From: Candidatus Sumerlaeota bacterium
GTDB lineage: Bacteria > Sumerlaeota > Sumerlaeia > JADFCT01
Direction of reading: 5' to 3'
Length of the DNA stretch: 29,639 nucleotides
Assembly (NCBI GenBank): GCA_026398575.1
Contig: JAPLSP010000099.1
Coordinates: forward strand, 1 to 29,639
The notes under the pieces were generated by a model, which was not told where the DNA came from, ran no database searches, and saw only the letters and a program-made list of their open reading frames with translations. Position 1 is the stretch's first letter; every line of letters begins with the position of its first letter. The position numbers were made by a program, and so were the translations under genes. This document shows positions 22,057 to 29,639 of the stretch, in pieces.

Positions 22057-23145
22057 TCAACCTCTCTTGTTCCGAATATCCTTGGCATACTCGCCGATCC
22101 ACGACTTGGCATAGAGCCACAAGCCGCGAATGATATGATACGGGGAAAAGCGAATCGGAACCAGCTCGTGGACAAGCTCCAATCTGGGAATATTCAGGCT
22201 TTTCAAATCGGGTCCGGCGACGTCAATTCGCGAGCGATCCTGCTGGCCGAAATTCATTTCCCGCGCCGCCGCAAGCAGCGGCACGATCTTGGGATCAGCG
22301 CCCACCGCTTCGCACGCCACGACATCGAGCGCCGTGGCGTCGGTCGCGGCCATCAGCAGCCCCATCGGCAGCGGATCGCCCGAGGTTGGCCCATAGCGGC
22401 TCAGGGCGACGATCCCGTCCAGAATCGAAAGGCGCGGCGCGACGGTCGCGTGGCACTGGATCAGCATCCGATAAAACTCCTCCGGCGTCCGCGCGCGCGC
22501 CACGTGCATCCACGCCTTGCCGCGCCCTTTTACGAAGCCGAATGGATTCTTCAGCGCCAGCGAGATGACTACCTGGCAATGCGTCTTCATCTTCGGCAGG
22601 TTGATAATCAGATCGAATTCCCTGGGATCGCAGCCGAAGGTGAACCACTCGCACGGACCCGGCAACGCCGCGCGAATCCGGACGCGGCGGTTGAAATGAA
22701 CGATGGGCAGTCGGCGGCCTTCTTCCGTTTCCCATAGTCCGCTCCTGCGAATGGCGGTTCGCGCCGAATCCAGCGGAGGACTGTCGCCGACGTGCGGAAT
22801 GCCGCCCGCCTCGCGCACCTCGCGCGCCACGGCCAGGATCACCGCCGGATGCGTGACGACGGCCGTGCGCGCATGGACCGACTTGACGTAGTTGGGCTTC
22901 AGCAAGACGCGCGCGCCGGGCTGCACAAAAGCTTTCATCCCGCCCAACGGTTCCAGTAGCGCGCGCACGGCCTGATGAACCCGATCCAGATCATAGTCAT
23001 AATCCGGAACATGCTGCACGCTGACCAGCGAATACGGAGAGGAGTTTCCACTTTCGCGTTCTAGGTTCCTGATTCTTGGTTCTGAGCTATCAGTTCCTGG
23101 TTCGGGGCTTCGCAGTTTACAATTTTTATCTATGGGATTATTCAT
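22057..23145 (-). CDS. DUF362 domain-containing protein with repeat-derived N-terminal extension
   Basis: About 362 residues from ATG 23145; the frame is open upstream to 23271 but that part looks noncoding. The DUF362 core reads LVSVQHVPDYDYDLDRVHQA, GARVLLKPNYVKSVHART, then HVGDSPPLDSARTAI, LIINLPKMKTHCQVVISLAL and KNPFGFVKGRGK. The biochemical role of DUF362 proteins is unsettled; no ferredoxin-type cysteine motif is seen here. Residues 10-38 (KLRSPEPGTDSSEPRIRNLE) come from the same repeat family found inside the GT4 gene. It heads the five-gene minus-strand run. Confidence 0.82.
   Translation of the reverse strand: MNNPIDKNCKLRSPEPGTDSSEPRIRNLERESGNSSPYSLVSVQHVPDYDYDLDRVHQAVRALLEPLGGMKAFVQPGARVLLKPNYVKSVHARTAVVTHPAVILAVAREVREAGGIPHVGDSPPLDSARTAIRRSGLWETEEGRRLPIVHFNRRVRIRAALPGPCEWFTFGCDPREFDLIINLPKMKTHCQVVISLALKNPFGFVKGRGKAWMHVARARTPEEFYRMLIQCHATVAPRLSILDGIVALSRYGPTSGDPLPMGLLMAATDATALDVVACEAVGADPKIVPLLAAAREMNFGQQDRSRIDVAGPDLKSLNIPRLELVHELVPIRFSPYHIIRGLWLYAKSWIGEYAKDIRNKRG
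23059..23112. repeat. Degenerate copy of the GGTTCGGGATTC repeat family near the DUF362 start
   Basis: TTCTAGGTTCCTGATTCTTG then GTTCTGAGCTATCAGTTCCTG and GTTCGGGGCTTCGCAG repeat a loose GGTTCxxGATTC word. On the minus strand it encodes SPEPGTDSSEPRIRNLE, like the peptide encoded by the repeat in the GT4 gene. Confidence 0.65.
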
Positions 23146-23366
23146 CGTAAGCAGCGATGCCGGTAATTTATTGTCGTGTGCGAAACGATGCGGCATCGCA
23201 AGGCTGTAATGCCATAGATTTTGCGGCCGCCAACTAATTCGCCGAAAAAGTAATTGACCCGTTTTCCACAATCGCCTATTTTCAGTTGGTGTTTGGCAGT
23301 AGACATGCGGCGAAAAGCCTTATGAAAATAAGCGTCAGCAAGAATTATCGAAGAGGGGAGAAAAAT

Positions 23367-23696
23367 ATGAATTCAAAATGCAAACAAGATAAAAAACTCC
23401 GGGAGATATCATTCAGTCCGACGGCAAGCGTCGTATGTGATTCCCTGCCCCCTAAAGAACGCGCCCGAGTACAAGGAGTGTTGGATGTCTTGAAGAATCC
23501 GTCCTCCATGCTTCGACGCAATTACAAATTCTTTCAGTCAAAACAACATCCAGATATGCGTATGGCGAAAGTGTCACCAAATCTCAGACTCTTTTATCAT
23601 CAAGAGGCGCCTGATCGTATCTGTGTGGATGACATCATGCAAAAAGATCTTATTAATGCGCTAGCAGGAGGTCCGAAAAAAATGAGGGGACTATAA
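23367..23696 (+). CDS. RelE/ParE-like toxin-type protein (orphan)
   Basis: A 109-residue basic protein starting at ATG 23367, with GAGGGGAG 7 nt upstream. Its fold cues are those of RelE/ParE toxins: REISFSPTASVVCDSLP, a helical RARVQGVLDVLK, then a basic beta region (RMAKVSPNLRLFYHQ) and a final ICVDDIMQKD strand. RelE-like proteins cleave ribosome-bound mRNA, while ParE-like ones poison gyrase. The catalytic residues cannot be confirmed, and no antitoxin gene is beside it: the upstream divergent gene is DUF362 and the next gene downstream is a DUF4263 remnant. Confidence 0.5.
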   Translation: MNSKCKQDKKLREISFSPTASVVCDSLPPKERARVQGVLDVLKNPSSMLRRNYKFFQSKQHPDMRMAKVSPNLRLFYHQEAPDRICVDDIMQKDLINALAGGPKKMRGL

Positions 23697-23818
23697 AGGT
23701 TGCCGCAAAGATCTGACGTGTTTTTTTATCTTTCACACTATTGCTCCATATTTGCTGTGTTCGCTGGTATACTCTTATACAAAGCAAAAGGGCTGCCAAG
23801 AATGGAGCCATATAATCT

Positions 23819-24172
23819 ATGAAGCGCTTTGAATCCATCCAATTCAATGGAGACGCCGCACGAAAAGAATTGCAGAAATTTAAGGAGGATTTGCTCTGGC
23901 GCATGGAAAGCATTTTCAACACTCGAGAATGCGATAGTGTTTTCGGAACCTTTGCGCCCACATTAAACGCGACACTGATCGTTGGCAGGTCCGCTTTTCT
24001 CAGCAAAGAACAAAAGGAACGGTTTAGATGGCGAAGCAATAAAGTCTTTGTCGCTTCTTGTTCCGTTCATTGTCTAACCTATGACGATCTCTATGATCAT
24101 CTTGAGTGCAGATTGTTATTTGCGCCTTTCGCTGGCAAACTATCAGATCAATCGCCTTTGAAAACTCCCTAA
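23819..24172 (+). pseudogene. DUF4263 (Shedu-like nuclease) remnant with the catalytic middle missing
   Basis: A 117-residue ORF. Its start (RFESIQFNGDAARKELQKF) resembles the N-terminal edge of DUF4263 proteins, and the rest matches their C-terminal end: ATLIVGRSAFLSKEQKERFR, then WRSNKVFVASCSVHCLTYDD and LYDHLECRL. Shedu proteins are single-protein phage-defence nucleases with a PD-(D/E)xK-like core between these parts. That core is absent; the join lies near 23895 and keeps the frame. Whether the short product is made is unknown; nuclease activity is not expected. The family call rests on the IGR-type strand and TYDDL motif only. Confidence 0.5.
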
Positions 24173-24183
24173 TTACGCTTAGC

Positions 24184-26253
24184 ATGGCTATTCCCATTAG
24201 GAGCTTCCTGTCATATATCATGCTCGGCGTGGCTATTGTGCTGGCGCTCTCCGAAAGCGCCTTGCCAATATGGTCAACCGAGTATGAGGCCGAAGGCGCT
24301 CAACTGCATGGCGTTTCATCTGCCGCCGATGTCAATGCCTCGGGCGGTTATCGCGTTCGCTACTTCGATCAGGCGGAGGATTTCATCCGCTTCCAGCACG
24401 TCGCCGCGGGAAAGACGATCATCATCACTTACTCGCTCGGCGACGCGACGGCGCGCGAATGTGGCATTTATGTGAATGGCGTTCGCCGCGCGTTGGCGCT
24501 CTTTCAGCCAACCGGCGCGTGGGACACTTATCAAACTCTGGCATTGCCGCTCACCGTCGGCGCGCAGGGCAGCGTCAAGCTGCAGCTGGACGCCGCGGAT
24601 ATCATCTTCAACGCCGGCGACAGTTGCGCTTCGATAGACAAGATCGCCATCCTCAATCAACCTTCCGGCGTCTGGCGCAGCAGTTTGTATCCTTCCAGCT
24701 GGACGCCGGGCTATCAGGATTCCCAAAGCCGCTTCCTCCACGATTTCTCGTACGCGGGATATCACAACAGCGAAGCCGATATCCCCACGACGCCTCCGGG
24801 CGCCGTCTTCGATGTGACGAAGTCGCCCTATCGCGCCGACAAGACCGGCAAGGACCTGGCGACTACGAACATCCAGGCTGCCATTGACGCGGCGGGCGCG
24901 GCGGGCGGCGGGATCGTCTATCTGCCTGCCGGAACCTATCGCATCAAGCCCGGCGCCGGCGCTTCGTATTCCTTGCGCATCAACAAAAACGGAGTTGTCT
25001 TGCGCGGCGCGGGACCGGGACAAACCTTTCTCTTCAATGACGAGACCTACATGCGAAGCAAAGTGGCCATTCTCGTCACCGCGCCTTCCGTCAGTTGGCA
25101 TTCGGCTCTGGGCGGAACGACGATCAACCTAGCCAAAGACGTCGGCTCAACGCCTACAAAGACCATCTATCTTTCATCCGTCAGCGGATTGAAAGCAGGC
25201 GATTGGATCGTCGTGCGCGCCGATTGCACCGACGCCTTCATCGCCGAACACGGCATGACGGGCCTTTGGGATTCCAGCTTGCAGGGAATCACGTTCTATC
25301 GCCGGATCGAGTCCGTATCAACGTCGGCAAAAACCATCACGATTGACATCCCGACGCGCCATTACGTCAAGCTGCGCGACAACGCGCGCATCTACAAAGT
25401 GGCCGCGCACCTACAGGAAGCCGGGATCGAGCAGCTCTCCATCGGCAATCGCGAGAACCTGAAAAGCGGGAGCGGCGAGAATGACTACGACACCTCGGGC
25501 ACGATGGCCTATGACGCTCATGGCTCGCATCTGATCCAGTTCTCGCACGTCGTCAACGGCTGGCTTCAATACGTGCAGACTTATCGCCCTTCCGTCAACA
25601 CCAAGGATATCCATTCCCTTTCCAACATCGTCCTGCTTTCCAAGTCGCGCAACGTGACCGTCCGCAATTGTATTGTCCAGAAACCGCTCTACGAAGGCGG
25701 CGGCGGCAACGGCTATGGTTACACCTTGTCGGGAAGCGACTGCCTGATCACAGACAGCTCGGCGATTCACACCCGCCATAACTTCGATTTCAAAAGTATA
25801 TGGACAAGTGGCAATGTGATTTTCCGATGCGTGACCAAAGACGGGAGTTTGGTGTCGGATTTCCACATGCACTTGAGCCCGGCCAACCTGCTCGACAGCA
25901 TGACGGTGGACAACAACCACCTCGAAGCCGTCTATCGCCCTTATGGAACCGTCATTCACGGCCACACGACGGTGGATTCGGTCTTCTGGAACAGCTATGG
26001 AACGTCGCGCGGAACGAATCCTCTGGTGACCTCGCGCCAGTGGGGATGGGGCTATGTCATCGGCACGAGCGGTCCGGTCAATTCCGTCACGCGCGGTACC
26101 GCGAACGGCACGGCGCCGGAGGATTTCCTTGAAGGCCAGGCCACGGGCGCTACGCTCTGGCCGCAATCGCTCTACCTCGACCAGCTACAGCGCCGCCTCC
26201 CCCTGCCGCCGCTCGAACCCGAAATCCGGGGCAAAGTATGGCATGTCTATTGA
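24184..26253 (+). CDS. Secreted beta-helix (pectate lyase superfamily) protein with N-terminal carbohydrate-binding-like domain
   Basis: A 689-residue protein from ATG 24184; the open frame reaches back to 24106 but the signal peptide (MAIPIRSFLSYIMLGVAIVL then ALSESA) argues for 24184. Residues about 32-170 look like a CBM6/35-type beta-sandwich (YEAEGAQLHG, YFDQAEDFIRF, CASIDKIAIL). From about residue 225 begins a right-handed beta-helix with TNIQAAIDAAGAAGGGIVYL then PAGTYRIKPG, the entry motif of the pectate lyase 3 group; later coils include NVTVRNCIVQKPLYEGG and TDSSAIHTRHNFDFK. It probably cuts or binds polysaccharide outside the cell; catalytic residues cannot be named. It lies on the plus strand alone. 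Confidence 0.8.
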   Translation: MAIPIRSFLSYIMLGVAIVLALSESALPIWSTEYEAEGAQLHGVSSAADVNASGGYRVRYFDQAEDFIRFQHVAAGKTIIITYSLGDATARECGIYVNGVRRALALFQPTGAWDTYQTLALPLTVGAQGSVKLQLDAADIIFNAGDSCASIDKIAILNQPSGVWRSSLYPSSWTPGYQDSQSRFLHDFSYAGYHNSEADIPTTPPGAVFDVTKSPYRADKTGKDLATTNIQAAIDAAGAAGGGIVYLPAGTYRIKPGAGASYSLRINKNGVVLRGAGPGQTFLFNDETYMRSKVAILVTAPSVSWHSALGGTTINLAKDVGSTPTKTIYLSSVSGLKAGDWIVVRADCTDAFIAEHGMTGLWDSSLQGITFYRRIESVSTSAKTITIDIPTRHYVKLRDNARIYKVAAHLQEAGIEQLSIGNRENLKSGSGENDYDTSGTMAYDAHGSHLIQFSHVVNGWLQYVQTYRPSVNTKDIHSLSNIVLLSKSRNVTVRNCIVQKPLYEGGGGNGYGYTLSGSDCLITDSSAIHTRHNFDFKSIWTSGNVIFRCVTKDGSLVSDFHMHLSPANLLDSMTVDNNHLEAVYRPYGTVIHGHTTVDSVFWNSYGTSRGTNPLVTSRQWGWGYVIGTSGPVNSVTRGTANGTAPEDFLEGQATGATLWPQSLYLDQLQRRLPLPPLEPEIRGKVWHVY

Positions 26254-26633
26254 TCCCGCGATACCCCGTCTCCCTGACTGCGGGCGCATCCTAAGGCAGC
26301 CACCGGCAAGACGCGGCGCCTGTTCTGACAAAACAATGAAAACACTTCACGGTTGAATCAGGCAGGAATAGTCATGTGCTATTGTTTTGTCGCACATTAT
26401 TTTGTCAGACCTCTTCCGGCTCGCCAAGGCAACTCGGCTGAAATGCGCCCTCTGACTGCTCACTCGCAAAGAATCGTTTGACGAGGGTTGAGGCCAGACA
26501 TTATCCTACCGCGCTTCAGACCTGACCAATAACGACGCGGGCCGCGATTCACGACCAACAATTCACGAATCACGAATCACAAATCACGAATCACCATTCA
26601 CGATCCACCATTCACTATCACGGAGAGGTCATT
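26254..26633. other. Intergenic region with an inverted repeat and an ATTCACGAATC array
   Basis: 380 bp without a gene. CTGACAAAACAAT at 26325-26337 faces ATTGTTTTGTCG (26381-26392) and ATTATTTTGTCAG (26396-26408), so one word has two partly complementary partners. At 26546-26618 lies a repeat array. The leuB ribosome binding site (GGAGAGG) is near 26621. No promoter stands out. Confidence 0.6.
26546..26618. repeat. ATTCACGAATCACGAATCAC tandem array
   Basis: About eight degenerate nonamers (ATTCACGA/AATCACGA/CATTCACGA) in a row, ending 16 bp before the leuB start codon. It forms most of the leader of that gene's mRNA if the promoter lies upstream. Confidence 0.85.
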
Positions 26634-27695
26634 ATGGGCAAGACGCACAAAATCGCGGTGATCCCGGGCGACGGCACCGGCCCCGAAGTCACCAACGAAG
26701 CCGTCAAGGTCAGCCAGGCGGCGGCCAAGAAATTCGGTTTCACACTGGATTTGACCTGGTTCGATTTCGGCGGTGAGCGCTATAAGCGCACCGGCGAAAC
26801 GCTTCCCGACAGCGCGATCGAGGAACTCAAGAAATTCGACGCCATCCTCCTTGGCGCCATCGGCCATCCGGATGTCAAACCCGGCATTCTCGAAAAAGGC
26901 ATCCTGCTGAATCTGCGCTTCGCGCTGCAGCAATACATCAACCTGCGCCCGGTCAGGCTTTATCCGGGCGTTGAAACGCCGCTCGCGAAAAAAGGCCCCG
27001 CGGATATTGATTTCGTCGTCGTGCGCGAAAACAACGAAGGCCTCTACACCGGCGCGGGCGGCTTCCTGAAAAAAGGCACGCCGGAAGAAGTCGCGATCCA
27101 AACTTCGATCAACACGCGCGTGGGCGTGGACCGCTGCCTGAAGTTCGCCTTCGAATATACGCGCAAGCGCAACAAACGCAAAACCCTCACCCTCTGCGGA
27201 AAGACCAACGTCCTGACGTTCGCCTTCGACCTGTGGGAGCGCGCCTTCCACGAAATGGGCGCCGCAAAGTATCCCGACATCAAGCGCGAATATGCCCACG
27301 TGGACGCCACGTGCATGTGGATGGTCAAGAATCCAGAATGGTTCGACGTCATCGTCACCGACAACATGTTCGGCGACATCATCACCGACCTCGGCGCGAT
27401 GATCCAGGGCGGCATGGGCATCGCCGCCGGCGGCAACCTGAACCCCGAAGGCGTCTCGATGTTCGAACCCATCGGCGGCTCGGCGCCCAAATACACCGGC
27501 CTGGGCGTCATCAACCCCATGGCCGCGATCTGCGCCGGCGGAATGATGCTCGACCAACTCGGCGAAGCCCAAGCCTCCGCCGCCATCGAAAAATCCGTCA
27601 TGCACGTCACCGCCAACAAAATGAAAAGCCAGTCGGCCGGCAAGATGGGCTACTCGACAAGCCAGGTTGGCGATTTGGTGTCTGAGGGGATATAA
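26634..27695 (+). CDS. leuB: 3-isopropylmalate dehydrogenase family enzyme
   Basis: A 353-residue member of the isocitrate/isopropylmalate dehydrogenase family, which oxidatively decarboxylates a malate-type substrate with NAD(P). It has the start KIAVIPGDGTGPEVTNEA, then GGERYKRTGETLPDSAIEEL, ALQQYINLRPVRLYPGVETP, the substrate loop ENNEGLYTGAGGFL, the catalytic Lys in GKTNVLT, the metal Asp cluster in VIVTDNMFGDIITDLGAMIQ, and MFEPIGGSAPKYTG near the end. This resembles the LeuB2-type subgroup usually annotated as leucine biosynthesis. No leuCD gene is nearby. GGAGAGG 7 nt upstream fixes the start. Intact. Isocitrate, homoisocitrate or tartrate as substrate cannot be excluded. Confidence 0.85.
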   Translation: MGKTHKIAVIPGDGTGPEVTNEAVKVSQAAAKKFGFTLDLTWFDFGGERYKRTGETLPDSAIEELKKFDAILLGAIGHPDVKPGILEKGILLNLRFALQQYINLRPVRLYPGVETPLAKKGPADIDFVVVRENNEGLYTGAGGFLKKGTPEEVAIQTSINTRVGVDRCLKFAFEYTRKRNKRKTLTLCGKTNVLTFAFDLWERAFHEMGAAKYPDIKREYAHVDATCMWMVKNPEWFDVIVTDNMFGDIITDLGAMIQGGMGIAAGGNLNPEGVSMFEPIGGSAPKYTGLGVINPMAAICAGGMMLDQLGEAQASAAIEKSVMHVTANKMKSQSAGKMGYSTSQVGDLVSEGI

Positions 27696-27755
27696 AGCTT
27701 TGCGTGGATGTAGGCTCCTTTTGCGGGACCAGTAGCCCATTTTTAAGAGTCCTTA

Positions 27756-27792
27756 TAAAAATACGCTTGGATTTTTTCCAGGCGCATTTTTA
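27756..27792. terminator. Imperfect hairpin between leuB and the AAA ATPase gene
   Basis: TAAAAATACGCTTGGA (27756-27771) pairs with TCCAGGCGCATTTTTA (27777-27792) across a TTTTT loop, with one mismatch and one wobble. The right arm ends in a T tract (ATTTTTATA). It can serve as a terminator for leuB in this direction. Confidence 0.55.
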
Positions 27793-27845
27793 TACTCACC
27801 GGAAATGAGCTCATTTTTTTCCGATTCCCAAGCATACTTAATGAC

Positions 27846-28937
27846 ATGAAAACACTAGAGAAGATTAAAATAAGAAACTTTAAATCGGTCCGAGAGCAAA
27901 CACTGGCGCTCGGACGGCTGAATATATTCATCGGCGGCAATGGAGCGGGAAAATCAAACCTGATTGAAGTGTTTCGGTTTCTTCGCGAAATCGTAACACA
28001 AAATCTGTCAAAATATACCGCGATCAAGGGCGGCGCAGACACTTTACTATATTTTGGCCGCAAGCGCTCTCCCGAAATGGAATTTCAGTTGGAATTTGGC
28101 GAAGGCGATTTGTCCGACGCCTATCAAGTCATCTTGATGGGAACCGATCAGGATTCTCTCTATGTCTCTATGGAGAAAGCATTTTGTCCTGAAGAAATTG
28201 AATATCCCCGATCTTGGGAAATTCAGATTTCTACTGGTTCGGAGGAATCGAAATTATGTCAAGACAATCATATGTATACGCAACAGATTATGCAAGACTT
28301 GAAAAGCTATCGAATTTATCACTTCCATGATACCAGCGATACCGCAGGCGTAAAAGGAACGTGTGATGTGAATGACAATCGCTTCTTGCGTTCCCATGCG
28401 GAAAATCTGGCGGCATTCCTGTATTGGCTGCAGGAAAAAATGAGGGATCACTACAACAACATTCGCGAAGCCATTCGTCAAATCGCTCCGTTCTTTGATG
28501 ATTTCCAGCTGGCGCCTTCTCGCTTGAACGAACGCAAGATTCGGCTGGAATGGAAGGAAAAAGGAAGCGACGCTTATTTCAATGCTTCTTCATTTTCGGA
28601 CGGTACGTTGCGTTTCATCTGCCTTGCAACGCTGCTCCTGCAGCCTGAATTGCCGACGATTGTGCTATTGGATGAGCCGGAATTGGGTTTGCATCCAGCC
28701 GCAATCACGCTGTTGGCGGATTTGCTTTCTTCAGCAGCTACGCGCTCGCAAGTCATTGTCGCCACGCAATCGGTGACCTTGATTAATCAATTTGACCAGG
28801 ACGTTATTTGGGCGGTGGATCGGGAGGATGGTCAGAGCGTATTTCGGCATCTTAAAGGCGCTGATTTGCAGGCATGGCTGGATGGCTATGCGTTGGGCGA
28901 ATTGTGGGAGAAAAATATTCTTGGAGCTCGTCCATGA
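27846..28937 (+). CDS. AAA family ATPase (RecF/SMC-like, AAA_15/21 type)
   Basis: A 363-residue ABC-ATPase-type protein of the kind seen in nuclease-linked defence modules. It begins with KIKIRNFKSVREQTLALGRL then NIFIGGNGAGKSN, a Walker A with Lys36. The ABC-like signature is SSFSDGTLRF (about 250-259), and the Walker B is IVLLDEPELGLHP with Asp276 and Glu277. The switch-like VIVATQS lies near 305. The middle, without the long coiled coil of SMC proteins, is small. Its stop overlaps the DUF4276 start by four bases (ATGA), a sign of translational coupling. It is full length with intact ATP-binding residues. Confidence 0.88.
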   Translation: MKTLEKIKIRNFKSVREQTLALGRLNIFIGGNGAGKSNLIEVFRFLREIVTQNLSKYTAIKGGADTLLYFGRKRSPEMEFQLEFGEGDLSDAYQVILMGTDQDSLYVSMEKAFCPEEIEYPRSWEIQISTGSEESKLCQDNHMYTQQIMQDLKSYRIYHFHDTSDTAGVKGTCDVNDNRFLRSHAENLAAFLYWLQEKMRDHYNNIREAIRQIAPFFDDFQLAPSRLNERKIRLEWKEKGSDAYFNASSFSDGTLRFICLATLLLQPELPTIVLLDEPELGLHPAAITLLADLLSSAATRSQVIVATQSVTLINQFDQDVIWAVDREDGQSVFRHLKGADLQAWLDGYALGELWEKNILGARP

Positions 28938-29503
28938 GCAGGCGCGTATTGGTCCTCGTAGAGGGATATACAGAAGAGCGCTTCGTTAAGGATGTCCTTG
29001 CTCCTTATTTCGATCCTAAAGACTGTTACCTCAGTCCGACTTTGCTGGTTACAAAGCGCGTAAAGGATGGCGTCAATTTCAAAGGTGGTGTGACGAATTT
29101 CGCAAAGTTTAAGAATGATCTGAAGCGGTTGCTCAATGACGCCGGCGGAGCATTGGTCACTACGATAATTGACTACTACCGTTTGCCTACTGATTTCCCT
29201 GGAATGAATGATCGTCCTCGCAACGGAACTCCCTGGCAACGTGTGGAGCATGTTGAAAGCAAAATCCAGGAGCATTTCGGCAATCCAAGAAATCTCTCTG
29301 TATTCCTGGCGCTGCATGAATTTGAAGCATGGCTGTTCTCATCAAGCATCGAACTGCCTCGAGCAATGACTGAGCCGAAAAAGCAATCTGCCTTTGCGGC
29401 CATAAGAAATGAATATAAAACTCCGGAAGAAATCAATGAAAGGCCGGGTTATGGGCCATCAGATCGGATTATAGCTTTGTTTCCTGCATATAAAAAAGCG
29501 TAA
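28934..29503 (+). CDS. DUF4276 (Toprim-like) protein, probably C-terminally short
   Basis: Starts at ATG 28934, sharing four bases with the ATPase stop. It opens with RRVLVLVEGYTEERFVKDVL, the Glu-containing VEGxTE strand of DUF4276, and continues with VTTIIDYYRLPTDFPG (the Asp of the second acidic motif) and FLALHEFEAWLFSS. These acidic motifs suggest a Toprim-like metal site as in OLD-family nucleases. Relatives usually continue after PSDRIIALFPAYKK for another thirty or so residues, ending in a PHF..W tail; here a stop follows at once, so the C-terminus may be lost, and the next 136 bp show no continuation. An ATG at 29636 at the window edge, after AGAAGAGG, may begin another gene. Confidence 0.75.
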   Translation: MSRRVLVLVEGYTEERFVKDVLAPYFDPKDCYLSPTLLVTKRVKDGVNFKGGVTNFAKFKNDLKRLLNDAGGALVTTIIDYYRLPTDFPGMNDRPRNGTPWQRVEHVESKIQEHFGNPRNLSVFLALHEFEAWLFSSSIELPRAMTEPKKQSAFAAIRNEYKTPEEINERPGYGPSDRIIALFPAYKKA

Positions 29504-29639
29504 GCCTTTAGCCGAATTTTGTTCGGCACAGGCAGCTGAGGCAAGGCGAAAGCATCCAGCGGCGCGTGAATAACGCAGCAATGCACGTCCAGGAATGATT
29601 CGATAATGATCCGGCAACACAAAAGAGAAGAGGTGATGT

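Noticed and set aside
23145..23271. Upstream start for the DUF362 protein
   Set aside because: The extra residues (Trp/Arg-rich, no family match) look noncoding and no Shine-Dalgarno sequence precedes that start.
26325..26408. Insertion sequence remnant from the TGACAAAACAAT inverted words
   Set aside because: No transposase fragment or target duplication is visible, and the words are only 12-13 bp.
26598..27740. Long minus-strand ORF of 380 codons opposite leuB
   Set aside because: It mirrors the leuB reading with His/Arg/Gly-rich composition and no motif; it is a shadow of a high-GC gene.

Overview
The window looks like a piece of a GC-rich chromosome from an uncultured, Gram-negative-type bacterium. 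Several features resemble candidate phyla such as Sumerlaeota or Hydrogenedentota, or planctomycete-like lineages. These are a type II pseudopilin with an NFLEAQTRSKVARV helix, a Ser/Thr kinase fused to an extracytoplasmic sulfatase-modifying-factor domain, a secreted beta-helix protein with a carbohydrate-binding module, and many short intergenic repeat families. The phylum is an inference; no rRNA or ribosomal protein gene is present to fix it. No tRNA, rRNA or CRISPR array was seen.

Layout. 1-2060: the tail of an unknown gene, a pseudopilin, and two paralogous lipoproteins on the minus strand. 2252-6404: intact cytochrome bd oxidase genes cydA and cydB, separated by a GT-C type membrane glycosyltransferase with C-terminal TPRs. 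6565-12982: the wreck of an alternative complex III plus caa3-type cytochrome oxidase locus (actA, actB, actC, actF, sco, coxA, coxD, coxB, ctaB). Nearly every gene has lost internal or terminal segments, some in frame and some with frameshifts. actD, actE and coxC are not detectable. Repeats lie beside many of the breaks, and an intact vapBC toxin-antitoxin pair sits between the actB and actC remnants. 13040-16812: a broken PQQ-type beta-propeller gene, a small unknown gene, and two phage-tail-like genes, one of them frameshifted. 16900-23145 (minus strand): a run of five closely spaced genes (DUF362 protein, YgiT-type zinc finger protein, GT4 glycosyltransferase, kinase with FGE-like domain, second glycosyltransferase), probably one cell-surface glycan operon. 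23367-24172: an orphan RelE/ParE-like protein and an internally deleted DUF4263 (Shedu-like) fragment. 24184-27695: the beta-helix protein and a LeuB-family dehydrogenase. 27846-29503: an AAA ATPase overlapping a DUF4276 Toprim-like gene, a defence-type pair whose second member looks C-terminally short.

Biological reading. Both bd oxidase subunits are intact while the haem-copper oxidase and its quinol:cytochrome c reductase are ruined. This suggests respiration that has moved to a quinol-fed, high-affinity terminal oxidase. The recurring pattern of ends kept and middle lost could be real deletion-biased decay linked to repeats, or a systematic assembly artefact. The sequence alone cannot separate these, but read mapping could. 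A second theme is repeat DNA inside genes: an inverted GGGATTC-type repeat is carried in frame inside the GT4 gene and again near the start of the DUF362 gene, and a 10-bp repeat puts the coxA start out of frame.
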